This document shows, one piece after another, positions 1-8,452 of a stretch of DNA of 46,145 bases. Every line of letters begins with the position of its first letter. Position 1 is the stretch's first letter. A program made the translations under genes and the position numbers. The stretch is from Coemansia sp. RSA 922 (taxonomy: Eukaryota > Kickxellomycota > Kickxellomycetes > Kickxellales > Kickxellaceae). The stretch spans positions 1 through 46,145 of the forward strand of contig JANBQS010000046.1 of NCBI GenBank assembly GCA_027577415.1. The letters run 5' to 3'. The notes under the pieces are model-generated. The model was not told the DNA's origin, ran no database searches, and was given only the letters and a program-made list of their open reading frames with translations.

Positions 1-249
1 GAGGGTAGGTCGTTGTTTAAGCAGTCGGCTGAAAATGCTCAGTTTGCGCGGGTTTCCACTAGCGCTACAGTGTTTATAAATGGAAAGCTGCGTTGTGTGG
101 AGGACGGTGGTTGGTATGACTGTCCTGGTGGACATGCGCCTGGCGACTTTATTCGCGATATTTGCGCTGCTTATAAGGGCTCTACTCCACGCCCGTCAAT
201 TTGTGCTCAGTACAAGCCCACTACAGTCAGCGGCGATGACGGATACTAG
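1..249 (+). CDS. C-terminal part of an unrecognised cysteine-containing protein (cut by window edge)
   Basis: Frame 1 is open from the first base to a TAG at 247-249, giving 82 residues and no obvious start, so this is the 3' end of a longer gene. The fragment has four cysteines (in the contexts LRCVE, YDCPG, DICAA and SICAQ), which could form two disulfides. It is rich in Gly, Ser and Thr, which fits an extracellular or luminal domain. I do not recognise the family. The TTG at 13 is only an internal codon. The coding region is richer in G+C than the DNA that follows, which also supports real coding. Confidence 0.55.
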   Translation, partial: EGRSLFKQSAENAQFARVSTSATVFINGKLRCVEDGGWYDCPGGHAPGDFIRDICAAYKGSTPRPSICAQYKPTTVSGDDGY

Positions 250-447
250 GCGTGTGTATGCGTAGTATTTTTTTCGTTTTTTTTTTACTTGGCAGTGAGC
301 CAAATTAACTGGTGGAATACTTTATTGTATAGAAAAATATAAATATAAGCTAAACGTTGCTATCCAGTGACATATAGTAGGAAAAAAAAACTAGACAGTG
401 GATAAAACTATGTCTTTGACACATGTCATATATTAGTCATATGTTGA
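250..447. other. AT-rich intergenic region, 3' flank of family A gene 1
   Basis: This holds the convergent 3' flanks of the partial plus-strand gene and the first family A gene. The part nearest 447 (about 380-447) resembles the 3' flank of family A gene 3 (about 3360-3432): both contain a CAGTGGATAAAA segment followed by a similar run. These two genes are therefore the closest pair in the array. Confidence 0.5.
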
Positions 448-939
448 TTAATCTATGGCTTGCATAAGGAAACTAAACTGCTCGACAAACCTGGCATATT
501 TGGCCTGTACGTCGGTGTCTATAGAGTTAGCGTATACAGGTCTATACAAATCATTATAGTCTACAGCTTCACCCTTTAATCCATCAAGTAATCCCGGAGT
601 TGGTATCTCATGTGTAGCTCTTCCGCTTGAATAGTGCACCACAAATGCGTCCTTAGAAATAAATTCATTTAGCACACCAAGGCTATTACTATTTCTAAAT
701 GCACTAGTAATCATATCGATGTTCAGATAAACTACATATGCTTCCGCCGGAAAGTCATTAAATAGCGCACAAAGACACCCATCTGCATCTTTGTTGCTAG
801 TATAAACAACGTATCCTCCTGCCGTTATAAAGTTATTATATTCAGTAACACTTTGAAATTGTGGAAGCGTCTCGTCATCGTCTTGTACTAAATTCACACA
901 CCAGTTCCCACTAGGGTTAAAGTGTATATTCTGGCTCAT
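448..939 (-). CDS. Family A small protein 1, thioredoxin-like layout (unknown function)
   Basis: A single-exon gene of 163 residues with no signal peptide or membrane segment, so probably cytosolic or nuclear. After an acidic N-terminus comes a helix-like stretch (SVTEYNNFI), then strands at about residues 43-48 (YVVYTSN), 67-73 (AYVVYLN) and 97-102 (DAFVVHYS), a short strand ending in IP, and a C-terminal helix pair (KYARFVEQF). The order of elements resembles a thioredoxin fold, but there is no CxxC; a CxC (GCLCAL) lies in the equivalent area. It is closest to gene 3 at 3433-3924. The start is the first ATG after the TATA box at about 1061-1067. The thioredoxin link is inference; the protein family itself I do not recognise. 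Confidence 0.75.
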   Translation of the reverse strand: MSQNIHFNPSGNWCVNLVQDDDETLPQFQSVTEYNNFITAGGYVVYTSNKDADGCLCALFNDFPAEAYVVYLNIDMITSAFRNSNSLGVLNEFISKDAFVVHYSSGRATHEIPTPGLLDGLKGEAVDYNDLYRPVYANSIDTDVQAKYARFVEQFSFLMQAID

Positions 940-1043
940 TATAGTTGTTGTGGTATGCGTGTCGTTTGAAGAGCTAATGTAGAGCGAAGGCTGTCAAAGA
1001 AGGCGAGTAAAAAGTTATGATGAGAAGAAAAAAGGTAAGAGCA

Positions 1044-1068
1044 GTGGCGAGAGGGGCTCATTTTATAG
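1044..1068 (-). promoter_or_regulatory. Shared family A promoter (TATA plus GC element), gene 1
   Basis: On the minus strand a TATAAAAT box is followed by GAGCCCCTCTCGCCAC, about 125 bp upstream of the ATG at 939. The same arrangement recurs before all six family A genes. A GAGACTTT element lies about 60 bp further upstream (near 1126-1133). Confidence 0.6.
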
Positions 1069-1812
1069 CCAAAAAAGGAGGGGTGAGGGATTCTGCTCTT
1101 CGTCATTTTTTTTTTGTTCAAAACTGGAGACTTTATTGGAGAGTTTTTTTTGGCATTTTTTTCTCAAGCAGCACATCATTACGTCAGTGTTTTCAATGCA
1201 ATATACTTTTTGTCGTATCTTTTCTTACTAGGCAAGCCTTAATACAAAGAATATCTTTAAAAATCTCTATAGTGTATGTTGAAAGCTTCTTTTAAAATGA
1301 CGTATATTTGCAAAAAAGCCTTTGCAGCTATTTTCTTTCTTCCCCTTTCTCAAAGTCTCAACAAGAAACACACTCGGCCATTTTTTTTTTTCTTATAGTG
1401 GATGCTTTTGAAAGAGAAGCGGAAAAAAGGTTGTCTTTGTCTCAGCCTCAACAATGATGTCATTGAAAGTGAAGCACCCTGTTTTTTCCGAGAGCAGTTG
1501 AATTTTTCTGTCAAAGGTTATCTGAATGCAGTTTGGTTGAGTAATGTTTCCTCCTCAATGTTTTTATTTTCTCGGCTATTACTTTGGGCACATTCAGTGC
1601 CTTGATCGAAAAAAAAATGTACTAGTGCACATTCGACCTCTAACTGTCTCTCTGTGATGCTTTAAAAGTAGGAGTGTTGAGCTGTATTGGAGACTACTAC
1701 ATGAAACCTAATAACATTTAAAAAGTTTTACATAAGCTTTTTCACTCAAAATCCAACGCATGAATACTATTTGCTGCCAACAAACCTAATATCCATCAAG
1801 GCCAATTATACT
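1069..1812. repeat. Intergenic part of the family A tandem unit, with a diverged dispersed block
   Basis: No gene is supported here. A CRE-like TTACGTCA sits near 1171 and TGACGTA near 1298. At about 1335-1450 lies a diverged copy of a block (CTCAAAGTCTCAACA, then CCATTTTTT, then CTTATAGTGGA) also found at about 2626-2700, 4310-4365, 5800-5880 and 6013-6100. The short open frames here have no protein-like composition. Confidence 0.5.
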
Positions 1813-2244
1813 CTAAAAACCCATTGCCTGCTTTGCTGTCTCAAACAGCTTTTGCTCATAGTTTGTTATAAAGGGCTTCAACTTGTCAGTAGACAAAGAA
1901 GCGCAGACAAAAGTAAAGTAGTTAGCACTCAATTTACTCAGATTGTTAATTACAACGGGTGGTAGATAGTTCTCCGCCTCTCCTTCGTTGAAGTACACTA
2001 TGAATATCGTCTTCTTGTCATATTGACATCCAAAATTTTTGGGTAAAAATTTGGAATCCCCTAAATCAACAAGTGACACATGGTACCCGTCAAAGACGCC
2101 TGTTTCTACAAGGTAGTTGGCGTCATAACCATCACCATGAAAATTTTCTGTATTACTTGTGTAAACAATGATGCCCTCATCTCTTGTTCTAGCAACAAAG
2201 TATTCGCCCATTAAGTTGACCTTTGCATATGTGAATAATGGCAT
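1813..2244 (-). CDS. Family A small protein 2, thioredoxin-like layout (unknown function)
   Basis: 143 residues from the chosen ATG at 2244. The frame extends upstream to 2361, but that ATG lies only about 25 bp from the TATA-like element and would add a Phe/Tyr-rich stretch absent from its relatives. The ATG at 2244 has the usual 105-145 bp TATA spacing; 2211 is an alternative. The core shows GIIVYTSN, YHVSLVDLG, then TIFIVYFNEG and a PP-starting helix, like the other members. The tail (FVCASLSTDKLKPFITNYEQKLF) aligns well with gene 6. No signal peptide and no CxxC. Function unknown. Confidence 0.7.
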   Translation of the reverse strand: MPLFTYAKVNLMGEYFVARTRDEGIIVYTSNTENFHGDGYDANYLVETGVFDGYHVSLVDLGDSKFLPKNFGCQYDKKTIFIVYFNEGEAENYLPPVVINNLSKLSANYFTFVCASLSTDKLKPFITNYEQKLFETAKQAMGF

Positions 2245-2366
2245 GAAAAGTGTTGGATAGCAAAGATGAGTATAAACCTTAGGTACTAGTGTGCAAACAA
2301 AAAAATAGTAGTTGGTAAAGAAATGAATATAAGTAGAGGAGAAAAGAAGAAAAAAAGACAATGCTC

Positions 2367-2391
2367 GTGGTGAGCGGCGTCCACTTTAAAG
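2367..2391 (-). promoter_or_regulatory. Shared family A promoter, gene 2
   Basis: On the minus strand CTTTAAAGTGGACGCCGCTCACCAC matches the family A promoter, with TTTAAAG in place of TATAAAA. A GAGACTTTAAAA element lies about 45 bp upstream (near 2430). Confidence 0.55.
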
Positions 2392-3432
2392 CAAAATTGG
2401 GAAAGGCTTTTTTCTCTTCCAGCTGACGCATGGCAGAGACTTTAAAACGAGAGTGCTTTTATGCAAATATGCAAAGCAGCATAATTTTTTTGCCAATGCT
2501 CTTGAAAGAAAACGGCAAAGAAGCAAAATAAATTTGTCTTTGTTGATTTCTGGTTTAGTCCAGTAAGGACGACATCTGGTTTTGCAACATGTTGATGCGT
2601 TGCTTGCTATACCACTTCTTTGCCTCTCCTTTGTCGCTATTTTCTCAGCTTAAAGTCTCAGCATGAAGCATCCCCAACCATTTTTTCCTGTTCTTAGATT
2701 GGATAAACAAGGGGTGTCTCAAACAAAGGCATCACTGAAACTGAGCGCACTATTTTTGGGGGGGGGGGCAGCCAAAGTCCTCCACCTCCTGTTCTCTGTC
2801 TTTTTGCTGCTGGTTGCTAGGATGCAGCTTGGAAGTAAATGTGTCTGGCTTGCTGTTGTCTAATTTCTCAATTTTCAAAGCGAGCACCTTTGGTGTCAAG
2901 ATTGAAAGTGTACCAGTTCACTGTAAACTTAGTCTCATGGACTAGCAATAAAAACTATTCACAATATTCCATGTAGCTCCTATCGTTAGTGGTGTTGTTA
3001 ATATATTGTAAATATAAGCTCAGATGAGCAACACTCACCTGAGATGTGCTGAAATGCTAATTAGGGCCGTTCTTCAAGGTGACAGCGCATACACGTGATC
3101 ACTAAGGGTTTTAAGGTAGAAGTTGTACTCAAACCTTTTCCATTGCACAGGTTGATAAGTAACATACACAATGTATTTGTAGCAATGAATTTAGCTTGCT
3201 TTAACAACTATAAACCTAATAATTTGAATACTGGAAAGCTCTAAACTCACTATGCTGTGTAAATGTCGACTAAATTCAATTACGTTCTTAATAGAAAGTT
3301 TATTGAATGTTATGTTGAAGTTTGAAAAAAAACCAAGTTAATATTGATATAAAGTGACATAAATATGAAAAACAAGCAGTGGATAAAAGTATATGTCAAA
3401 GCCACACATGTCCTTAAACGACCATGTGTTGA
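2392..3432. repeat. Intergenic part of the tandem unit with long dispersed repeat and G-run
   Basis: No gene is supported. About 2626-2920 is a long repeat block also present at about 6010-6290. Shared landmarks in order are CCTTTGTCGCTATTTT, CATCCCCAACCATTTT, a poly-G run (11 Gs at 2758-2768), CTCCTGTTCTCTGTC, TGCAGCTTG and GAGCACCTTTGGT. From about 3290 to 3432 the 3' flank of gene 3 resembles that of gene 1. The rest is AT-rich and featureless. Confidence 0.6.
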
Positions 3433-3924
3433 TTAACGTCTGGTCCCAATAAACGATTTGAATTGCTCCACAAAGTTGTTGTATTTAGTACTCTCAGCAC
3501 ATTTGGCATATATCGGGGTATATAAATCCCCACAGTCGGCGGCCTCATCTTCCAGTCCAGTGCGCACCTCATCTGGAATGTCATGTATAATTTGTCCGCC
3601 TGAATAGTACACCACGAATGCGTCATCTGGATCAATATTATTTAGCTCGTCGATGCTGCCACTCGTTTCAAATAGACCAATAACCAAATCACTATTCAAA
3701 TAAACTACATACGCATCTACGGTCTCAAAATCATCATCATCGTCATCATCGCCGTATTTGATAACTTTGTTAATCTTGTCGAATAGTGCACAAATACCCC
3801 TATCAGCATCCATGTTGTTAGTATAAACAATGTATCCAGTCCCATTCTGCTTAAAATAATCATAAGCTTCAACACTTGTTAATTGCGGAAGCTTGGTGTC
3901 CGAGTCTGGCTTCATATTCATCAT
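3433..3924 (-). CDS. Family A small protein 3, thioredoxin-like layout with Asp run (unknown function)
   Basis: 163 residues, single exon, the nearest relative of gene 1: SVEAYDYF, GYIVYTNN-DADRG, AYVVYLNSD, DAFVVYYSGG, a short strand ending DIP, an acidic helix (LEDEAADCGDLY) and KYNNFVEQF align without large gaps. It differs from gene 1 by an insertion with seven consecutive Asp residues encoded by a GAT/GAC trinucleotide tract near 3727-3752. A lone Cys (GICALF) sits where gene 1 has CxC. No targeting signal is visible. The start could be either of two close ATGs (3924 or 3921). Fold assignment is inference; function unknown. Confidence 0.75.
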   Translation of the reverse strand: MMNMKPDSDTKLPQLTSVEAYDYFKQNGTGYIVYTNNMDADRGICALFDKINKVIKYGDDDDDDDFETVDAYVVYLNSDLVIGLFETSGSIDELNNIDPDDAFVVYYSGGQIIHDIPDEVRTGLEDEAADCGDLYTPIYAKCAESTKYNNFVEQFKSFIGTRR

Positions 3925-4026
3925 AATAATAAAGTAGTATACTTGTGATGCAAGTGCTATTAGTGCGTAAAACTGTCAAAAAAGAAGATGAGGGTAAGTG
4001 ATGATGAGAAAAATAAAGCAAGGACT

Positions 4027-4052
4027 GTGGCGAGCGGCGCCTAATTTATAGC
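4027..4052 (-). promoter_or_regulatory. Shared family A promoter, gene 3
   Basis: On the minus strand TATAAATTAGGCGCCGCTCGCCAC lies about 120 bp before the ATG at 3924. It is one of the best matches to the family consensus. Confidence 0.6.
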
Positions 4053-5017
4053 TAAAAAGGTAGAAATTTCGTTTGCTGGATTGGTTCAAACAAGATATTT
4101 TTGGATGTGTTGGTTGTATTTGTAGAATAAGCGAAACATCACATTATCATTTTTCCAATTGTTTCTTTTTAGGCAAACCTTATTACTAAGAAGGTTTGTA
4201 AAATCTGAATCCAGATCCAGATCCAGATCCAAATCCAAATCCAAGTATTCTGGGCTTGAGGCAAAGATTGCTGCTCTATATCTTGAAAGGATAAATCTCG
4301 TCTTTATTTATTTCAACAGGAAACGCCCCCAACCACTTTTTTTAGTTCTTAGTGGAGGCTTTAGGCAAGAACCGGAAAAAGTCGTATCCGAGAAATGCCT
4401 TTGGTTATGATCACCCTTTTTGGGAGGTGTGGCCAAAGGTTTCTGTCTATCTCTACTTGTCACTGAAAATCTGGGTATCACTTGGTTGAATAAATTCTTT
4501 CCTTTTCCGATTACTTATTCCCGTTATTCGACGTCCGTGGAGCAAACAACCTTGTTACAGTACAAAGAGTGCTCTTCCTAGTCTTTTGAGAGCTAGGGCT
4601 TAAGGTCGTTGCTAGAAATTGTGGCTTTTGTCCGGTTGAATAGGAAGTACGCCTGGGATGGAAGGCAAATATTAGCCTCTCCAATGGGATAAGCTATATG
4701 AGCAATGGCTGGATCGTCTACTAACACTTATTAAATAGTGATTATGACAGCATCAGTTGTAGACCTCTGTGACAATATCTGATGCAAAACTATATATGTT
4801 ATATAACCAAAAAAAGTTCGACATTCTGTTATATTGCAAAAAAACCTGACTAATTGAGTAAAAAAGAACCAAGGCATTGAACAAACTAAAATGAGAAGAC
4901 ATCTGTCTCGCATGCATCTCACACTTATATTTATAGTAATGTATTGCTAACCAGTAGTACAGTGCTAAATGTTGGACGTGATTCAATGGTTTAGCGACCT
5001 GAAAGGAAAGCCAATAA
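4053..5017. repeat. Intergenic part of the tandem unit; hexanucleotide repeat and dispersed block
   Basis: No gene is supported. At about 4209-4245 is an imperfect hexanucleotide repeat of CCAGAT turning into CCAAAT. At about 4318-4365 lies another copy of the CCCCAACCA-TTTTTT-TTCTTAG block. Small open frames on the minus strand at 4731-5028 are hydrophobic but look like chance frames in AT-rich DNA. Confidence 0.45.
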
Positions 5018-5425
5018 TTACTTGCCATGTTTTTGGATTGCTTCTACAAACGATTTCACAAACTTTGCATATTCTAGATCTCCTCGGCAAGTGTGAATCA
5101 TATTAAACGGGCTGATATCTGCATTAATTGCAGCAAACGCATCTAGAGTTGTGTCATCGATGTTGCTATCTACCATTCCACATTGGTAAAACACTACATA
5201 CGTATCCAGGAAAGAAGCTTTAGAGAGGTCGCATGGTTTTTCCAGTGTTTCTTTACGAAGGGAGTACCACGCCAAATCGAGGTTTACTATACTCTTCAAC
5301 CTATCCGCAAACGCTTCGTACAACTTTTTATCATTAGTGAATATAACAGCAGTAGAGTGGTGTTTACGCGTGTGATTGTAGTATTCAGCCATTGAATTTA
5401 GTTCAATTGACTTATTAGAGTCCAT
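5018..5425 (-). CDS. Family A small protein 4, diverged (unknown function)
   Basis: 135 residues, single exon. It keeps the family order: helix with SMAEYY, strand TAVIFTND, strand around DLAWYSL, strand TYVVFYQCG, and the ending EYAKFVKSFVEAIQ that matches KYARFVEQF of gene 1. Identity to the other members is low, so membership rests on layout, tail, gene position, orientation and shared promoter. No CxxC or signal peptide. The ATG at 5425 lies about 120 bp from the promoter TATA-like element, as in the other units. Function unknown. Confidence 0.7.
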   Translation of the reverse strand: MDSNKSIELNSMAEYYNHTRKHHSTAVIFTNDKKLYEAFADRLKSIVNLDLAWYSLRKETLEKPCDLSKASFLDTYVVFYQCGMVDSNIDDTTLDAFAAINADISPFNMIHTCRGDLEYAKFVKSFVEAIQKHGK

Positions 5426-5527
5426 GTTAAAGCGGCAACCATGTCGTTCTGGTGCTTGCTGGCAGACAAAAAAGGTTTAAAAAAGGTGAATTTGGGTGAA
5501 GAAGAATAGAATGCGACACCAAAATCC

Positions 5528-5551
5528 ATGGCGAGCGGTACTCATTTTACA
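5528..5551 (-). promoter_or_regulatory. Shared family A promoter, gene 4
   Basis: On the minus strand GTAAAATGAGTACCGCTCGCCAT matches the family element, with TGTAAAAT as a weak TATA box. A GGAGACTG variant of the upstream element lies near 5596. Confidence 0.55.
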
Positions 5552-6610
5552 GTCAAAGAATGGAGGAGGATTTTGCACTTTTTTTTGGCTCCAGGTTGGA
5601 GACTGCATGGGCGCGGGGGATTTCCGGAGGCCCAAAAAGCAGACTGGTCTCCTTTGATTGAGAACTAAAGCGCTTGGTAAAGGAATAAAGCCAATTGCGT
5701 CTCATTTCTGGCTGCTTTAAAAGCGCACTACTAAGAACCCCTTTGAAACTTGCCTCTGCTCTATGTTGGAGGCTTTTCAAAGCATGGCGTTTCTTTTATC
5801 ACTCCTTTGCTGCCTTTCTCTCTCTTGTTTAAAGTTGATTTTAAACAACACATTGCCAACCTTTTTTCTTGCTTAAGGAGGGAAAAGAGCTTGTCAAAGG
5901 AATAAAAGAAAATTTTTTTTACTGGTTGACTGCCTTTGGTACACGCTACTAAGAACCCCTTTGAAATTTACCTCCGCTCCACGCTGGAAGCTCTTTTTTT
6001 AGAATTTTGCCTCTTTGCCATTCCTTTGTCGCTATTTTTCACCCTTGCTCAAAGTCTCAACATGAGACATCCCCAACCATTTTCTCTTGCTCTTGGAGTG
6101 GGTGCTACAGACAAAAAGGAGTGTCTTTGACAAAGCCGCCTGGAAGCCGACCACCATTTTTGGGGGGGGGGAGCCGAAGTCTCCTGTTCTCTGTCGCCTG
6201 AGTGCAGCTTGACTGAGGGAGGTCCTACCATGTGTTTTCTGCTATATTCTTGGCTTTTGGAGTGAGCACCTTTGGTACTCTGTCAAGATATAACATGTTA
6301 ATGCTTCACTCTCTAGTTGTAGTGCTGTTAATAGATTTATATAATCTCCAAGTCCAAAGAGTCCGCATCAGTTGTAGTGCTGGAAAAAGTCGATTGCCAA
6401 GAGTTCCTGGACAAGTGGAAGGTGAATTGAGTATCAGTGTGTATTTCTAAACAAAAACTAGACTAACCATTTCTAACGTCCCTACATTTCCATGTGTTCA
6501 CATGTATGTCAGTAAATACGCTTGATACTTCACATGGCGTATTGCTTTGCTGAAAAGACTATTTGGTTGATTAGAAATATAAATGAGCTTCATATTCTGA
6601 TTTGAATTTA
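5552..6610. repeat. Intergenic part of the tandem unit: local direct repeat plus long dispersed repeat
   Basis: No gene is supported. A local direct repeat of about 50 bp occurs at about 5725-5775 and 5945-5995, sharing CTACTAAGAACCCCTTTGAAA and then GCCTC/ACCTC-GCTC. About 6010-6290 is the second copy of the long block at 2626-2920, with its own run of ten Gs (6162-6171). At 6571-6610 lie codons that continue the family A C-terminus in another frame (see gene 5). Confidence 0.6.
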
Positions 6611-7027
6611 TCATAACAAGAGCCAAAAATCACCTTCATATACCAAATGAAAATCACCCTCACTGTCTTTTAAATTCTCTTTAAGGCGCTCTATAATTTC
6701 ACTAGGTAGCTGGGTAGCAATTTTACCATCACAGTACTGTATAAAAATTGCCATGTCCTTGTGCTTGCATCCGCAACCACTGTAGGATAATTCCCCTTTT
6801 GATATATCCACACATTTCAAAGTGTTGTTGCCAAAATCACCCAAAAAGCGAACCAACTGGTTTAGATCATTTTCATAGACAGGACCAATGTCATCGTCAT
6901 CAACTTGCATCTGAACGGGTTCACTGAGATTGATTTTCCTTGAATAAAAAATAATTGTCCCCTTGTTGGATGTGGTAGCAAGGTATTCGGCAAGGCTCTG
7001 AATTTCGGTAATTTCAGGTTCAGACAT
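6611..7027 (-). CDS. Family A small protein 5, C-terminus apparently cut by a frameshift
   Basis: 138 residues as read: SLAEYL helix, TIIFYSRK strand, a long acidic loop with DDDD, a strand before the Cys-rich SGCGCKHKD, the MAIFIQYCDGK strand, then a PSEIIERL helix and FHLVYEGD. The relatives continue for about 20-30 more residues ending in a KF/RF-V-xF helix. Here the frame ends in WLLL-stop, but the next frame downstream encodes YDKFKSEYEAHLYF and then TAA at 6571-6573, which matches the missing tail. The switch falls at a run of five Ts (6625-6629 on the plus strand, as As). It is either a real 1-base change or a sequencing error. Function unknown. Confidence 0.7.
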   Translation of the reverse strand: MSEPEITEIQSLAEYLATTSNKGTIIFYSRKINLSEPVQMQVDDDDIGPVYENDLNQLVRFLGDFGNNTLKCVDISKGELSYSGCGCKHKDMAIFIQYCDGKIATQLPSEIIERLKENLKDSEGDFHLVYEGDFWLLL

Positions 7028-7149
7028 ACTGGCGTGTTGTTCTCAATTTTGTTTGCTTTCTGCGTTCAGTATGAGCGGTGGTAAATAAGAGAAAAAAATA
7101 GGAGAATAAGTACTAAATAATCTGTTAAAAAGAAGAAGGAAAAAGAAGT

Positions 7150-7174
7150 GTGGCAAGAAGCGGCTGTTTTACTT
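7150..7174 (-). promoter_or_regulatory. Shared family A promoter, gene 5
   Basis: The plus-strand reading GTGGCAAGAAGCGGCTGTTTTA is a diverged copy of the family element. It also resembles the promoter of family B gene 3 (CGGCTGTTAAATAG at about 22326-22339). A GGAGACTTTTGG element lies near 7221. Confidence 0.5.
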
Positions 7175-7855
7175 CAACTGGAAAGGCGAGAGGCCTCCGC
7201 CCTCCTCTTGCACGTGCTTAATGGAGACTTTTGGCATTGGCAGTTGGGTGCAGAATAGGCAATCCATTAAGACCCTTCAAAGTAGGCAAAGAAATTCAAA
7301 GGGATTGTTCAGCTCCAATAAGGGGCCAAGTCAAGGCCGCTCAGAAACTGGGGGCAGTATTCTCATGCTGATGTCATGGCCACGGAGGCGCTTTCCGCTA
7401 TGGAGCTTCTTCTAGGTATAGAGTATTGTACCTTCTCTTAAACACGCGCTAGTATTTTACCATTCTCATAGAAAATATGCTAGAGGCGACATACAGCAAA
7501 TAGAGACCTCATGACGCTGCACTGTCTCAATATCACAGTATCAGTTAGCGCCAGTTGGTTGTATAAAAGGTTCTAGCCATTCATAAAAAATGCATGGCGC
7601 TTAGCTATAAGTTATGATATGCGAGGATAGTTTTAGATAGGCTGTATTGTATTAGGCTGTGTTAAATCGCCTCGGCTGTAGATTACTAATACCAACTAAA
7701 TGAAGCGGTTATATAAAATATGTATCTGTATTGAAAACAACTGGTATATAACTAGAAAAATGCTAAAAAAAACAATTTCTACAACAATGTTCTTGGTTGA
7801 GCCCAGCATAAGCACTCCACACTATGTCAGCCTGTTTCTACCGACATCTGTTTTA
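7175..7855. other. Intergenic, no gene seen
   Basis: It begins with the upstream part of the gene 5 promoter, including the GAGACTTT element. The rest is AT-rich with no supported gene, RNA or clear repeat copy. Short open frames lack protein-like composition. Confidence 0.4.
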
Positions 7856-8302
7856 TTATTCCGGCATTCTCTTTGCTTCCTCTGCCCGCTTAAACAGTTT
7901 CTCTAGATAATTTAATTTAAATCTCTCATAATTGTCATCTTGGTTGGCAGCATATATTAATGAGTAGTCATCCTCATAGTCTTTAGCAAACTTGTTCAAA
8001 GTCTCTAGAAATAGAGCTGGTGGAGCGTGATCGATGTTCCCGTTATAGACATAGCATATAAACATATCATCTTCAGCAAAATCACATTTATAATCCGAAT
8101 CTTGAAAGTGATGTTTGGCTGTATCAACGAAGGCCACATAATGGCCTTGTAAATTATCTATTGACTCTGCCATATTCTCCAAATCATCATCCTTTAGGGG
8201 GTCGTCAATGTTTTTGGTGAATATAATAATGGCATCATTGATAGCTAGGGTATCATAGTAATCGTCGAGGTGTCTTATTATACTATACTTTGGCAACGAC
8301 AT
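7856..8302 (-). CDS. Family A small protein 6, thioredoxin-like layout (unknown function)
   Basis: 148 residues, single exon. It shows DDYYDTLAINDAIIIFTKN (helix and strand), an acidic loop, GHYVAFVDTAKHHF (strand), DMFICYVYNGNI (strand pair) with APP before the next helix, then YSLIYAANQDDNYERFKLNYLEKLF, the fullest version of the family tail. That tail matches gene 2 closely and the out-of-frame tail of gene 5. No signal peptide or CxxC. The start at 8302 is the first ATG after the TATA box by about 145 bp. Function unknown. Confidence 0.75.
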   Translation of the reverse strand: MSLPKYSIIRHLDDYYDTLAINDAIIIFTKNIDDPLKDDDLENMAESIDNLQGHYVAFVDTAKHHFQDSDYKCDFAEDDMFICYVYNGNIDHAPPALFLETLNKFAKDYEDDYSLIYAANQDDNYERFKLNYLEKLFKRAEEAKRMPE

Positions 8303-8423
8303 AGTGCAGGAGGTGATTGGAAATACTGGATGTATGAATCAGAGGCTGGTGTGCTGGCTAAAAAATAAAATTTGTAAGCAATAGTGAGAAAAAATGTGAG
8401 CGGAAGAAAAGAAAAAAATAAGA

Positions 8424-8452
8424 CCAGCAGCGAATGGCACTTATTTTATACC
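8424..8452 (-). promoter_or_regulatory. Shared family A promoter, gene 6
   Basis: The plus-strand reading CAGCGAATGGCACTTATTTTATA gives a clear TATAAAATAA box on the minus strand with a diverged GC element. It resembles the element before the orphan gene at 35321-35629. Confidence 0.5.

Noticed and set aside
4209..4245. Hexanucleotide repeat as a telomere-like array
   Set aside because: It is too short and irregular, and lies between genes; an ordinary microsatellite is sufficient.
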